From: Candidatus Bathyanammoxibius amoris
Lineage (GTDB): Bacteria > Planctomycetota > Brocadiia > Brocadiales > Bathyanammoxibiaceae
Assembly: GCA_024451685.1 (NCBI GenBank)
Contig: JAMXCW010000008.1
Location: forward strand, 1 to 64,000
DNA length: 64,000 nucleotides
Direction: 5' to 3'
Shown: positions 33,004 to 42,394 of the stretch, piece after piece
How positions within the stretch are numbered: the first letter of the stretch is position 1
How the letters are laid out: each line of letters begins with the position of its first letter
Notes under the pieces: generated by a model
What the model was told of the DNA's origin: nothing
What the model saw: the letters and a program-made list of their open reading frames with translations, nothing else
Databases searched by the model: none
Program-made: the position numbers and the translations under genes

Positions 33004-34152
33004 ATGCAAAAGGACTTTGAAGGAAGACGCCGATTTAAGAGGCGTATATCCGTAAAGTGGATAATACTAATCTCGTTTATAGTAGTATCGCTGGGGATAG
33101 GGTCTTTCTTTGTCGTCAGGAATCTTGGTTACTATAATGTGCAGCCTTCCGAGGTTGGAATTGTAGTAAACAACCTGACGGGAAACGTAAAGGCGATCGA
33201 CCGTGCGGGCGTAATTATCTACATACCAATCCTCCAGGATATATATATCCTCGACAAGGAGGAGCAGGTCCTGTATTTGTCCTTCGACAACATCACTCCT
33301 GACTACCCGAAGGGCAACCCCTTATGGGTCAAGTCAATAGATGGTGGTGACGTTTCCCTCGACCTGCTTATACGTTACGTAATGATTCCAGAGAAGGCGG
33401 CCTTCGTTATCCTGGATTCAGGTCCGGGTGCCGCCTACAAGAAGAAATGGACCTTCGATTACATCAGGGCGGTAATGCGATATAACATGGGCGAACTTTT
33501 GATAGAAGACTTCCCGAACTCGGCCAAGCGCGACAGGAAGGCGCAACAGGCGATCGATGAAATAAACGAGGTTATAGAACCGCGCGGGATCAAGATAACT
33601 GCCATAAACGTCCTGGACTATCGATACTATCAGGAATACTGGGAGAAGATCCTGGCAAGGAGGCTTGCGGATAAAGAGGTGGAAGTGCAGATAGACAGGG
33701 CGGAGGCTGCCAGGGAGAACCGAAGGCGTGTAAAGGTTGAAGAGGGCAGGAGGATGGACACGGAGGTATCCAGATACAGGGGCGACCTCAACAAGAGAGA
33801 GCTGGGGGCCGACGCCAAGGCCGAACAGACGCGGCGCGACGCAGATGCGTATTACAAAAAGGTAACTATTGAGGGTGATGCGGAATTCGAGAGACTGAGA
33901 CAGAAGTCAATTGGCGTCCTGGCGGAGAAGCAGTCTGAGGCAGGAGGTATCATGGCCCTTCGCCGCGCACTCGAACGTCCGGGAGGCCGGCAGTTGGTGA
34001 AGCTGGAGTACGCAAAGAGGCTCAAGGAAGCAACTGTACAGGGAACCCCCGTCTTAAAGGCCAATCGGGAGATTCCGCAGCTCCTGAGGGAAAGTGAGAG
34101 AATCGAGAGGATCGAGCCAAGACCGGCTGTGGCTGCCGGCGAGGAAAGATGA
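33004..34152 (+). CDS. SPFH/Band-7 (prohibitin-like) membrane protein 1
   Basis: Protein of 382 residues with a basic N-terminus, one membrane helix (about residues 18-38) and an SPFH domain (VQPSEVGIVVNNLTG onward). A long alpha-helical, Ala/Glu/Arg-rich part (about residues 220-330) should form a coiled coil. Such proteins oligomerise into ring- or cage-like membrane scaffolds and often control proteases; HflK/HflC are the best-known pair. No FtsH or NfeD gene is adjacent. The second SPFH gene follows after 18 bases, so a hetero-oligomer is likely. Confidence 0.82.
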   Translation: MQKDFEGRRRFKRRISVKWIILISFIVVSLGIGSFFVVRNLGYYNVQPSEVGIVVNNLTGNVKAIDRAGVIIYIPILQDIYILDKEEQVLYLSFDNITPDYPKGNPLWVKSIDGGDVSLDLLIRYVMIPEKAAFVILDSGPGAAYKKKWTFDYIRAVMRYNMGELLIEDFPNSAKRDRKAQQAIDEINEVIEPRGIKITAINVLDYRYYQEYWEKILARRLADKEVEVQIDRAEAARENRRRVKVEEGRRMDTEVSRYRGDLNKRELGADAKAEQTRRDADAYYKKVTIEGDAEFERLRQKSIGVLAEKQSEAGGIMALRRALERPGGRQLVKLEYAKRLKEATVQGTPVLKANREIPQLLRESERIERIEPRPAVAAGEER

Positions 34153-34170
34153 TTATAGAGGATCAAATCT

Positions 34171-35289
34171 GTGGGATCTAAGAGAAGCATATACGCCTAC
34201 GGCGGGATAATTGGTTTTTTTGTCGTATTTTTTGGTATAGCGGTTCCATTTTGTATTTTCAAGGTACAGGTGAACCAGATAGGAGTATGGACGAAGGTAT
34301 GGCCTGTAGGCGTCACGGATTTCACAAGGGGAGTAGTGGAGGAGGACTATTTTGTAGGCTGGCACAGGGGCATTCCGATTGTGGACTATTGGGACGTGTA
34401 TGACGCCACGGTCCAGACGTTGAACAGGACGTCGGACAAGGTAGGCGGCAGGCGCATGGAGCCTATCCAGGTGAGGACGGTTGACGATTATGACGTGAGT
34501 GTGGAGTTGATTTTGAAGTACAAGATACGGAGGGGTTCGGCGTGGCGTTTGAGGAAGTTGCTTGGGCCCGGCAAGGCTGGCAGTCCGAAGGGCAAGGTCA
34601 GGTACCAGGTTATTTTAGAGAACGAGATGGTGGACGTGGCACGAAGTGTATTTGGTAAGATGACGGAGAAGCATCTTTACGACCCGTATGAGAAGCGCAA
34701 GCGTGCGAAGCAGGCGTTGGTGGAGCTTCAGAAGAGGATGGACGACAGGTTTTTGGACATGATAGACGTGTTGTTATTGGATTTGAAGTTTGACCCGAAG
34801 CTTGACAGGAAGATTAAGAACGTGAAGCTTGCGGAGTTGGACATTTTGCTGAACATATCTCAGGCGAAGGCTGCGGACTACAGGGGCATAACGAACATAA
34901 TAGACGCAGACACGGAGGCCTGGGTGGAGCGTATAGAGGGTGACCGCAAGGCGAAGTTTACCATTCTGGAGGCCCTTTTGAACCAGCGGATAGCGGAGAT
35001 AATGGCGGCTGCGGGTAAATACATGGTGGAGAAGAAGGCCAACGCGGACCGTTACAAGGCCGACGAAACGGCGGCCGGGAGGCTTCTGGTGAGGAAGGCG
35101 CTTGCCGAGGGGCAGAACCTGAAACGTGCAGCTATGATAGGCGTTGGAGGCGATCTCATTGTTGCCCTGGAGGCCGCGAAGAACATCAACCTCGGCTATC
35201 TGGAATTCACCACACAGCGGGTTGACCTGCTCGAGATAGAACAGATGGTGCAGAAGTTCGGCGTGGCACCACTGAAGGCGACAGAGTAG
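34171..35289 (+). CDS. SPFH/Band-7 (prohibitin-like) membrane protein 2
   Basis: Protein of 372 residues with an N-terminal membrane helix (GGIIGFFVVFFGIAVPFCIF), an SPFH domain (VQVNQIGVWTKVWPVG, then VRTVDDYDVSVELILKYKI) and a helical C-terminal half. It starts with GTG at 34171 after GAGGATC. The part from about 34450 to 34870 uses TTG and GTG codons and AAG lysine unusually often compared with the flanking sequence, hinting at a mosaic or strongly biased segment. It is the partner of the preceding gene and the last of the operon. Confidence 0.8.
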   Translation: MGSKRSIYAYGGIIGFFVVFFGIAVPFCIFKVQVNQIGVWTKVWPVGVTDFTRGVVEEDYFVGWHRGIPIVDYWDVYDATVQTLNRTSDKVGGRRMEPIQVRTVDDYDVSVELILKYKIRRGSAWRLRKLLGPGKAGSPKGKVRYQVILENEMVDVARSVFGKMTEKHLYDPYEKRKRAKQALVELQKRMDDRFLDMIDVLLLDLKFDPKLDRKIKNVKLAELDILLNISQAKAADYRGITNIIDADTEAWVERIEGDRKAKFTILEALLNQRIAEIMAAAGKYMVEKKANADRYKADETAAGRLLVRKALAEGQNLKRAAMIGVGGDLIVALEAAKNINLGYLEFTTQRVDLLEIEQMVQKFGVAPLKATE

Positions 35290-35354
35290 CCCCTGCGTTT
35301 AAAACCGTTGGGTGTTAAACCCCTGAAAGAACACCTTCCCTGTATAACACTCCT

Positions 35355-36410
35355 TTAAGATTGTGACACCCTTTTGAGTCTTATTACGTACTTACTAATG
35401 TCTTCCGGGTTGGTTCCTGTCAGGGTCTCATTGAAGTTCTTAACCATGCCTATTTTAATGCCCTTGATTATAAAATCACGGTCTGTGACCAGGATGTTGT
35501 CAAGGTTGTAGACCATTATGTTGAAGACGACAAGCCGGTAATCCCTCTCGGAGAGATTTTTTATCTCTCCCGTAACCTTCGCAGAAGAACCAAAGCGCTT
35601 AAAGCTCACGTCTCTGACATAAAAACCTTCACCAACACCCTCATAGCCCTCTTCCTCCGGGGTCTTTGGTCTGGCCTCTTCCTCTGTGGCCACCTGCTTG
35701 GCTTCCGCAGTCTCCTTCTCGGTAAAGAGTTCTTCCGGAGGGGCCACACCCGTATTAGTTTCAATATTTTTTACCCTGCCCAGCAGGACGGCGAGGGTCC
35801 TTGACTGCTTTTCCGAGGCGGCCAGGAAATCTTCCAGGATGGTGAGCCGGTCTACCAATAATGATTCCAGAGCGCCCAGCTTTTCCTTTTGCCCGGAGGA
35901 CTCCTTCAGCAGGGTATCGATGTCTTCCCTCTGCTTGGCCAATGTCTTCTTTATCGGGTCCAGCGGCCTCATGAAGTCTGCGTATCTGTTTGCGAGCACG
36001 GCAGTAATGGCTGCTTGTTCTTTTATTTCTTTCGATAACCCGGCGGTGCTCTTTTTAAGTATATTTAACGTGCGCCCGAACTTCACCATCGGGTTGTCCT
36101 CGGTAGCCCCGCCGAGGGCCGTCTCCACCTTGGTCATACGTGCATTTATTGAGGATAAGCTGCCGCGCAGCGCGCCGACGCTGTCTGCGATTTCCTGAAG
36201 GCTCTTTTTCAGTTCCGGATTTACGCCTGTAGTTTGATTTACCTTTTTCTCAAGTTCATCCAGCTTATTAGACATTGCCGCGGTAGAGCGCATCCACTCC
36301 ATAAGTGAGCGCTGGAACGCGTTGAAGTCCTCCGCGACGTCGTCCCGCGATGCGCCGGTAAATAACGCAAGGGAAAGAAACGCCACACACAAGCTTTGTG
36401 TCAATTTCAT
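35355..36410 (-). CDS. Exported coiled-coil protein of unknown function
   Basis: Protein of about 351 residues with a signal peptide (KLTQSLCVAFLSLALFTGAS). Long coiled-coil segments cover roughly residues 25-230 (for example SNKLDELEKKVNQ and SLQEIADSVGALRGSL). The C-terminal 100 residues form a beta-rich domain (FYVRDVSFKRFGSSAKVTGEIKNLSERDYR) that resembles FxLYD-like or other periplasmic beta-sandwich repeats. The ATG at 36410 is chosen because it gives the signal peptide and has AAAGGAT about 8 bases upstream. It has a strong promoter of its own and converges with the SPFH genes. No function can be assigned. Confidence 0.65.
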   Translation of the reverse strand: MKLTQSLCVAFLSLALFTGASRDDVAEDFNAFQRSLMEWMRSTAAMSNKLDELEKKVNQTTGVNPELKKSLQEIADSVGALRGSLSSINARMTKVETALGGATEDNPMVKFGRTLNILKKSTAGLSKEIKEQAAITAVLANRYADFMRPLDPIKKTLAKQREDIDTLLKESSGQKEKLGALESLLVDRLTILEDFLAASEKQSRTLAVLLGRVKNIETNTGVAPPEELFTEKETAEAKQVATEEEARPKTPEEEGYEGVGEGFYVRDVSFKRFGSSAKVTGEIKNLSERDYRLVVFNIMVYNLDNILVTDRDFIIKGIKIGMVKNFNETLTGTNPEDISKYVIRLKRVSQS

Positions 36411-36480
36411 ACCGCAGTATCCTTTCAAGTAACACCTGCCGCCTGGCACGTGCGGTAAAACATTTATGTTTACATATAGC

Positions 36481-36508
36481 AGTATACAACTTTGACCCGG
36501 TTTGTCAA
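36481..36508 (-). promoter_or_regulatory. Sigma-70 promoter of the coiled-coil protein gene
   Basis: Minus strand: TTGACA (36503-36508), a 16-base spacer and TATACT (36481-36486). The -35 region is part of the inverted repeat TTGAC-N7-GTCAA (36492-36508), a possible operator. Confidence 0.65.
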
Positions 36509-36526
36509 CTTTGTGGCTTCGAGTAA

Positions 36527-38698
36527 CTATTCAGGTTTGCCGGCATTACCGGTGAGCCTGACGAGGTGGGCATATTCCTGGAGAAGTGTTTTTCTGCCCG
36601 TTGGGAAATCTACCACAACCATTAGAGATTTCCCGTAGCCTCGTGTCTCTACCACACGGCCTACGCCGAACGTTGAATGTCTGACCAGCTCACCGGCGGC
36701 GGGCCGGTCGGCCTCGGCCACGTAATCAGCCCCGGCCTCTTTAATAAATTGAGTCGTCGAAATAGTCTTATCTTCCTTCGCGATAACGTCCGCAGGAAGT
36801 TCGTCAAGGAAGCGTGAGGGTATAGACGGTACTATTGAGCCGTATCTTAAGCGTCTGCCGGCATGGCTCAGTCGAAGCTCCTCCATGGCGCGGGTGATAC
36901 CGACGTAAAAGAGCCTGCGCTCCTCCTCAAGTTCTTCCGTCGTATCCATGGACTGGGCATGAGGCAGCAAACCCTCCTCCAGTCCGGCGATGAAGACGAC
37001 GGGGAATTCAAGACCTTTTGCCGAGTGCAGTGTCATAAGAGCCACGGCCTCCGTACTACCGTCCCACGCGTCTATGTCCTGCACCAGGGCAACCGTCTCA
37101 AGATAATCATTAAGCGAGCCTTCCGGGTGGTCCCTGTCGTACTCCTCTGCGGCATTTACCAGTTCCTCTACGTTAGCCACACGCTCCAGCCCGCGCTCCC
37201 CGGATGATTGCTCCAGGTAGGTTATGTATTTTGTCTGGGCCAGCATCTCTGTCACCAGTGGCGCAACGGGATAGCCGGGCATCTTCCTCAACTTCGAGAA
37301 GAGTCCCGCAAATGACCGAATACCGCTGGCCGCCTTGCCCCTTATGCCGGGGACATCAGATTCAGCGGCCTCAAGCATCTTTTTCCCGTTAGCGGCAGCC
37401 CATGCCTTTAGCCTGGAAAGAGAGGTCCGCCCTATGCCCCGGGGGGGGGTATTGACTACCCGTTCAAATGCGACCTGGTCATCGGGGTTTACCAGCAGCT
37501 TCAGGTAGGCCAGGACGTCTCTTATCTCCGCTCGCTTATAGAATTCCACAGCCCCTATAATCACGTACGGTATCCCGGCCTTCATCAAGGCGGCCTCCAG
37601 GACTCGTGACTGGGCGTTTGTACGGTAAAATACCGCGATCTCCGAACACTTGCGCCCTGAGTTCATGAGGTCCTGGATATGAGAGGTTATTTGCTCGGCC
37701 TCGTAGCGTTCATCGTGGGTGTAAACCAGTGATATGTTTTCGCCCGCGGGGTTTTCGGTCCACAGGCCCTTCGTCTTTCTTAACTTGTTGTGTTCAATCA
37801 GTTCAGAGGCGGCCCGGAGTATGTGTTTTGTGGAGCGGTAGTTTTGTTCCAGCAGTACCACCTTTGTGTCCGGGTAATCGTTCTCAAAGTCAAGGATATT
37901 GCCGAGGTTCGCGCCTCTCCAGCCGTAGATAGACTGGTCGGGGTCCCCGGTGACACAGATGTTTCTGTATTTACCTGCCAGGAGTTTTTGCAATACATAC
38001 TGCGCGAAGTTGGTGTCCTGGTACTCGTCTATCAGTATGAACAGAAATGTATTCTGGTACCGTTCCAGGACGTCCGGGTATTCGTTGAAGAGTTTTATGA
38101 GCTTTACCAGCAGGTCGTCAAAGTCAAGGGCGTTGTTAGCCTGAAGGATGGCCTGGTATCTTGTGTACACCTTGGCCGCGGTCTGGTGATAGTAGTCCGA
38201 CCTTTCCTTAAGGAGGCCGTCCGGTCCCAGGAGTTTATTCTTGGCCACGCTTATTGTGGCGGCCAGGGAGGCCGGTTTCCAGTGGGTCGAGTCAAGTTCC
38301 AGTTCGTTCAGGGCGGTCTTGACAACGCCCAGTGTGTCGGCGGTGTCGTAGATACTGAAGTACCGGGTAAAGCCTAACCTTTCCACGTTGCCGTCCATCC
38401 GCAGTATGCGGGTACACATGGAGTGGAACGTTGATATCCACATGCCGGGATGCGAGTAGTGCTGTGCCACCCGGTCCTTCATCTCCTTAGCGGCCTTGTT
38501 GGTGAACGTAAGGGCGAGGATGCTGTAGGGGTCGATTCCTTCCTCTATCATGTAGCAGACCCTTCTGGTAATGACCCTTGTCTTGCCGCTGCCTGCCCCT
38601 GCCAGTACCAGCAGGGGGCCTTCGACCTGAGTAATGGCCGCGCGCTGCGGCTCGGTAACGTCATCCAGGAGATTGCTTGGGGATTTTTTTGGCGTCAT
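36527..38698 (-). CDS. pcrA: ATP-dependent DNA helicase UvrD/PcrA
   Basis: Superfamily 1A 3'-5' DNA helicase of 723 residues. Motifs in order: Q-motif LDDVTEPQRAAI, Walker A LAGAGSGKTRVITRR, Ia LTFTNKAAKEM, II DEYQDTN, III GDPDQSIYGWRGA, IV EQNYRST, V LMTLHSAKGLEFPVVFIAGLEEGLLPH and VI RLFYVGITRAMEEL. The C-terminal region (STFGVGRVVETRGYG) is the Tudor-like domain typical of PcrA/UvrD. It acts in nucleotide excision and mismatch repair and in clearing proteins from DNA. The methyltransferase gene ends six bases upstream of its start on the same strand, so it may be the distal gene of the moxR operon. Confidence 0.95.
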   Translation of the reverse strand: MTPKKSPSNLLDDVTEPQRAAITQVEGPLLVLAGAGSGKTRVITRRVCYMIEEGIDPYSILALTFTNKAAKEMKDRVAQHYSHPGMWISTFHSMCTRILRMDGNVERLGFTRYFSIYDTADTLGVVKTALNELELDSTHWKPASLAATISVAKNKLLGPDGLLKERSDYYHQTAAKVYTRYQAILQANNALDFDDLLVKLIKLFNEYPDVLERYQNTFLFILIDEYQDTNFAQYVLQKLLAGKYRNICVTGDPDQSIYGWRGANLGNILDFENDYPDTKVVLLEQNYRSTKHILRAASELIEHNKLRKTKGLWTENPAGENISLVYTHDERYEAEQITSHIQDLMNSGRKCSEIAVFYRTNAQSRVLEAALMKAGIPYVIIGAVEFYKRAEIRDVLAYLKLLVNPDDQVAFERVVNTPPRGIGRTSLSRLKAWAAANGKKMLEAAESDVPGIRGKAASGIRSFAGLFSKLRKMPGYPVAPLVTEMLAQTKYITYLEQSSGERGLERVANVEELVNAAEEYDRDHPEGSLNDYLETVALVQDIDAWDGSTEAVALMTLHSAKGLEFPVVFIAGLEEGLLPHAQSMDTTEELEEERRLFYVGITRAMEELRLSHAGRRLRYGSIVPSIPSRFLDELPADVIAKEDKTISTTQFIKEAGADYVAEADRPAAGELVRHSTFGVGRVVETRGYGKSLMVVVDFPTGRKTLLQEYAHLVRLTGNAGKPE

Positions 38699-38704
38699 AG
38701 TATG

Positions 38705-39388
38705 TTATTTTACTTTCTGAGCGATTATGCTGGCAATGGCCTTTTCACCGTCTATTACCGTCTCGCGGTAGAAGATTATCTTCATGCCCAGGTCCAAAAA
38801 CAGGTGTAACAGTTCGTTTTCCTCAAGTAAGTACTCCCTGTTCTTCGGCCCGTGCAGACCTATGTTCAGGTTTTCGACGGTATAAGTCTCCATTATGACC
38901 ATTCCGCCGGGTCTGAGCGCGGCCTTCATCTGCGCTATAAGGTCCCGCTGCAGATAATAGAAGCAGGCAATAAGGTCGTACCCTTCCTGCTCCAGCGTAT
39001 AATCTTCCAGGTCGGCCTCAAAGGCATTTATCCGGACGCCTCTCTCAGCGGCCAGGCGCCTTGCCTTCTTTACCGCTACCGGTGAGATGTCGCAGCCGTC
39101 AACATCATAGCCCTGTTCTGCCAGAAAGACTGCATTGCGTCCCTCTCCCATGGCCAGTACCAGCGCCCTGCCCCCGGGCAGCAGGCTGACATTGCCGCTG
39201 AGGAACTTAAGAGGGTCCCTGCCGTAAACGTATTCTCCGCCGGCATAGCGCTCGTCCCAGCGCTCGCGGTCATCTGCCCCGCCATAGCCCTCGTCAATAC
39301 CGAGGGCGACCCCGAAAAAGAACGCAGCCAGTACGCCTACACAGATAAGGCCTGCCGGTCCGCCCATGTTACCTATAACTGCCGCCAT
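38705..39388 (-). CDS. Membrane-anchored class I methyltransferase, TehB-like
   Basis: Protein of about 227 residues with an N-terminal hydrophobic segment (AGLICVGVLAAFFFGVALG) followed by a soluble SAM-binding domain. WDERYAGGEYVYGRDPLKFL, RALVLAMGEGRNAVFLAEQGYDVDGCDISPVAV and LRPGGMVIMETYT are typical of TehB-like and related small methyltransferases. A membrane anchor in this family is unusual. The start at 39388 overlaps the end of the VWA gene by 16 bases, so it belongs to the moxR operon. Substrate unknown. Confidence 0.72.
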   Translation of the reverse strand: MAAVIGNMGGPAGLICVGVLAAFFFGVALGIDEGYGGADDRERWDERYAGGEYVYGRDPLKFLSGNVSLLPGGRALVLAMGEGRNAVFLAEQGYDVDGCDISPVAVKKARRLAAERGVRINAFEADLEDYTLEQEGYDLIACFYYLQRDLIAQMKAALRPGGMVIMETYTVENLNIGLHGPKNREYLLEENELLHLFLDLGMKIIFYRETVIDGEKAIASIIAQKVK

Positions 39389-41466
39389 GAGACAAACGCC
39401 TCCAGGGACATGAAACACAGCGCCGCAAAGAGTAGTGTCGGCCAGAGTCTTTTGCCTTCTACCGCGCCTTCCGCACCCTTCATCGGGGTGGATATGCTGA
39501 AGCTTACATTTTCACGCCCCAACGCCCCTTCCAGTTGACTCCTGTCAATCTTGGTCAGGTCGCCTTCGCCGGGGTCCACGTTGACGGTGAAGGAGACCCT
39601 GGCACCCGCTCCACGGACGGTGTAAACCCCGGGGAAATGGGTTTCCGAGAATACAAGCGGCGCATGCGGCACAGAGTCGTCGATAATCGGCGCGCTCAGA
39701 TTTCCCTTCGGGTCCAGCACTTCTACATTCCCCGCCTTATCACGTTCATAAACGGGCAGCTCGCAGTCCTCACCCACCAGCACGTCTTCACTCATCGATT
39801 CTATCAGATTGTCCGTCATGTAGCGGCATATCTGCTGCACGAGCGGCAGAAAGAGCGGTTTTACCGGCAGGTCCGTCCAGTCCCTGTTGATGGTAGAGGT
39901 AATGGTAAGAGCGCGTCCTTTGCCGTACGGGAGTTCAATGAGGGCCGGTGCGCCGTTGGAATAGCTGATTATACTGGTAGCGCTGCCGTCCATCTCGGGC
40001 TCTACCAGGAAGACCTTATGGAAGTGAGGTGAGCTGAGGACGTCCTTCCTCTCCCCGGCGAAAACCCTTAGCAGGCTGTGGGTGGTATCGAGAGGGGCGA
40101 ATTCAAGGGGCTTTCCATCAGGACTGTCTACCGCCATACGCAGCCTGGGAACGAGCCCCGCAAAGGTAGAATTGTAGTACTCCGGAGTGACCCTGTCGCC
40201 CAGGCAGAAGAAGATATTGCCACCCTCTGCGGCATAGGTCTTCAATTCGGATATTTTTGTGCCGTCAAGCTTTTCAACGTTGGCGAGTACGACCATGTCA
40301 TAGTCCCTAAACCTCGCCGCCCGAACCTCATTTGTGTTCATCAGCGTGGGATGTATGTGCGACGTGTGGAGCCGGGCCGGGTTCAGGGCCTTTTCCAGGT
40401 AGAACGTTGCGCCCTGGTAAATGTTTATACTTGGCGCGCCGTCTATCAGAAGCACCTTTATGTCCCTGACGTCGGGTAGTGAGAAAAACCTTTTGTTGTC
40501 GGCAGGCAAGGGGTCTTCCGGTATTTCCACGCTCACCTGCGTGCCGCCCTGCCCCGACACGTCCAGCAGGAATTCCTTTGTAGACGACTCCCAGGGTTCA
40601 AGCTGGAGAAAACCCTGTGCCACGTCCTTTCCATCTATCCAGGCCCTTACCAGGAGGTCTTTGAGCGGGGTGTCGGAGAAATTCGCGACTGTTGTGCTGA
40701 GCAGGACCTGTTCGTCCTTCCTTGTCCAGTCGTATTCGTATCGAAGACCGGTGACGGCGGTGTTGGGCAGTGGTTTTCCCTCTGAGACGTCGACTATATG
40801 CAGTCTTACCTGGTCCTTTTCAATCATATTTTTTTGCACCTCTTGCATCCCGTCACGTTCCCAGCCGTGTTTTGTAAGGTCCGTGAAGAGAAAAACCCTT
40901 TTACTCTGTTTACTGGATGAACCGAGTGCGCGAAGCGCGTCGTCCAGGCATGACGATACATCTGTAGAATAGTACGATGGTTCGATGCGGTCAATGGCGT
41001 CCAGGGCCTCGCTTTTATCGGTATTTGGCCTGGGCGGCGCCTCCGGGACTGGGAACACGGTTATAACGCAGCTCTCGTCCGAGGGCGAAAGTGAGCCCAC
41101 AAACTGCCGCGCCCAGTCTTTGGCCCTTTCGAGAAGGGTTTCCCCTGCGACGGTATACCCCATACTGTATGAGTTGTCTATTATGAGCACGTTGCACGAG
41201 GGTGCGTCAGGGGCGAGTGCGGGTCCGGCATTGAGCAGGGGCTTTGCCAGAGCCATTGCGACGAACGCTATTATCGCCGCCCTCAGTAAGAGCAGAAGCA
41301 ACTGCTCGAGCTTGAGCCGCGCAGCCACCTTTTTTTGAGAGCGGAGGATAAACTCCATTGCTGAGAATCGATAGGACGGGGCACGCCTTCTTCCCATCAT
41401 GTGTATAATTATGGGAAGGCTTACGGCCAACAAACCCAGAAGGAAGATAGGACTGATGAAATTCAT
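39373..41466 (-). CDS. BatA-type membrane protein with VWA domain
   Basis: Protein of about 697 residues with an N-terminal BatA motif and two membrane helices (FLLGLLAVSLPIIIHMMGRRR and LLLLLLRAAIIAFVAMAL). A von Willebrand A domain follows with a MIDAS motif (IIDNSYSMG), then a beta-sandwich region, a glutaminase/ThuA-like segment around 'LLIDGAPSI', and a C-terminal helix. In the MoxR-DUF58-BatA systems such proteins serve in envelope maturation or stress tolerance. The ATG at 41466 is preferred because it gives the standard N-terminus MNFISPIFLLG and lies two bases after the DUF58 stop. Confidence 0.8.
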   Translation of the reverse strand: MNFISPIFLLGLLAVSLPIIIHMMGRRRAPSYRFSAMEFILRSQKKVAARLKLEQLLLLLLRAAIIAFVAMALAKPLLNAGPALAPDAPSCNVLIIDNSYSMGYTVAGETLLERAKDWARQFVGSLSPSDESCVITVFPVPEAPPRPNTDKSEALDAIDRIEPSYYSTDVSSCLDDALRALGSSSKQSKRVFLFTDLTKHGWERDGMQEVQKNMIEKDQVRLHIVDVSEGKPLPNTAVTGLRYEYDWTRKDEQVLLSTTVANFSDTPLKDLLVRAWIDGKDVAQGFLQLEPWESSTKEFLLDVSGQGGTQVSVEIPEDPLPADNKRFFSLPDVRDIKVLLIDGAPSINIYQGATFYLEKALNPARLHTSHIHPTLMNTNEVRAARFRDYDMVVLANVEKLDGTKISELKTYAAEGGNIFFCLGDRVTPEYYNSTFAGLVPRLRMAVDSPDGKPLEFAPLDTTHSLLRVFAGERKDVLSSPHFHKVFLVEPEMDGSATSIISYSNGAPALIELPYGKGRALTITSTINRDWTDLPVKPLFLPLVQQICRYMTDNLIESMSEDVLVGEDCELPVYERDKAGNVEVLDPKGNLSAPIIDDSVPHAPLVFSETHFPGVYTVRGAGARVSFTVNVDPGEGDLTKIDRSQLEGALGRENVSFSISTPMKGAEGAVEGKRLWPTLLFAALCFMSLEAFVSWRQL

Positions 41467-41468
41467 TA

Positions 41469-42392
41469 TTACAACCTGGCGGTGATTCTCGAACGGGCAA
41501 GCTTTTCTCTGCTGCTCAGACACTCAAGGAGCGCGCGGTCTAACGGCGTAGAGGTGTTAATAAGCCAGTAGTCTATCTGGTTTTCAAGGCAGCCCTGGCG
41601 AAGAGTCTCTGTAAAGCCGGCAAACTCTGAGAGGTAACTGTCCCGCATGGCTCTGGGCTCCGCCAGCACGGTGCTGTGGTCTTCCATAGATTCAAAAAGT
41701 GTGAGTTCGTTGAAGGGAAACTTCAGTTCGTCGCTGTCCAGCACCTGGAGCATTATTACGTCATTTCTGCGCTTCCTCAGTTGCCGTAGTTTTTTTACGA
41801 TCTCGTTCGGGTTGTCAAACAGGTCCGAGATGATTATCACCAGAGAGCGCCTTGATGTCTTTTCCGCCAGTTTTTCCAGGACACCGGGTATGTCCGCCTT
41901 TCCCCGCGCCTCAAGACCCTCCAGGGCCTGCAGCAAGGCCTGAAGGTGTGAGGATTTGGTGCGTGGCGGGACGTAATTCAAGATGTCTTCACAAAATACC
42001 GCCAGACCGGTAGCGTCTGACTGCATAAGCAACAGGTATGACAGGCAGGCGGCCAGCGTTGCCGAGTACTCCAGCTTTGTCATGGCGCCGGAGCCGTAGC
42101 CCATTGAACCGCTCGTGTCCAAGGCGATATAGGCCTTGAGGTTTGTCTCGTCTTCAAACTGTTTAAGGTGGTACTTGTCCGACCTGCCAAAGACTTTCCA
42201 GTCTATGTGTTTTATCTCGTCGCCGGGGGTGTATAGCTTATGTTCGAGAAACTCTATGCTTGAGCCCTTGTGAGGCCTCTTATGAATGCCGGAAAACGTT
42301 CCTTCCACTACGGTCCTGGCCCTGAGTGTCATATTGGAAATCCTGCTCAGTGTCGCGGGGTCGTATCTGCTGGTTGTATCAGGTTCTTTCAC
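41469..42392 (-). CDS. DUF58 domain protein
   Basis: Protein of 307 residues of the DUF58 family with a VWA-like fold. The family signature GDEIKHIDWKVFGRSDKYHLKQFEDE is near residue 75, followed by the MIDAS-like ALDTSGSMGYG and later VIIISDLFDNP. DUF58 proteins are encoded with MoxR AAA+ ATPases and BatA-like proteins, as here, and are thought to act as adaptors in chaperone-like assembly. It follows moxR by two bases. Confidence 0.9.
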   Translation of the reverse strand: MKEPDTTSRYDPATLSRISNMTLRARTVVEGTFSGIHKRPHKGSSIEFLEHKLYTPGDEIKHIDWKVFGRSDKYHLKQFEDETNLKAYIALDTSGSMGYGSGAMTKLEYSATLAACLSYLLLMQSDATGLAVFCEDILNYVPPRTKSSHLQALLQALEGLEARGKADIPGVLEKLAEKTSRRSLVIIISDLFDNPNEIVKKLRQLRKRRNDVIMLQVLDSDELKFPFNELTLFESMEDHSTVLAEPRAMRDSYLSEFAGFTETLRQGCLENQIDYWLINTSTPLDRALLECLSSREKLARSRITARL

Positions 42393-42394
42393 GA

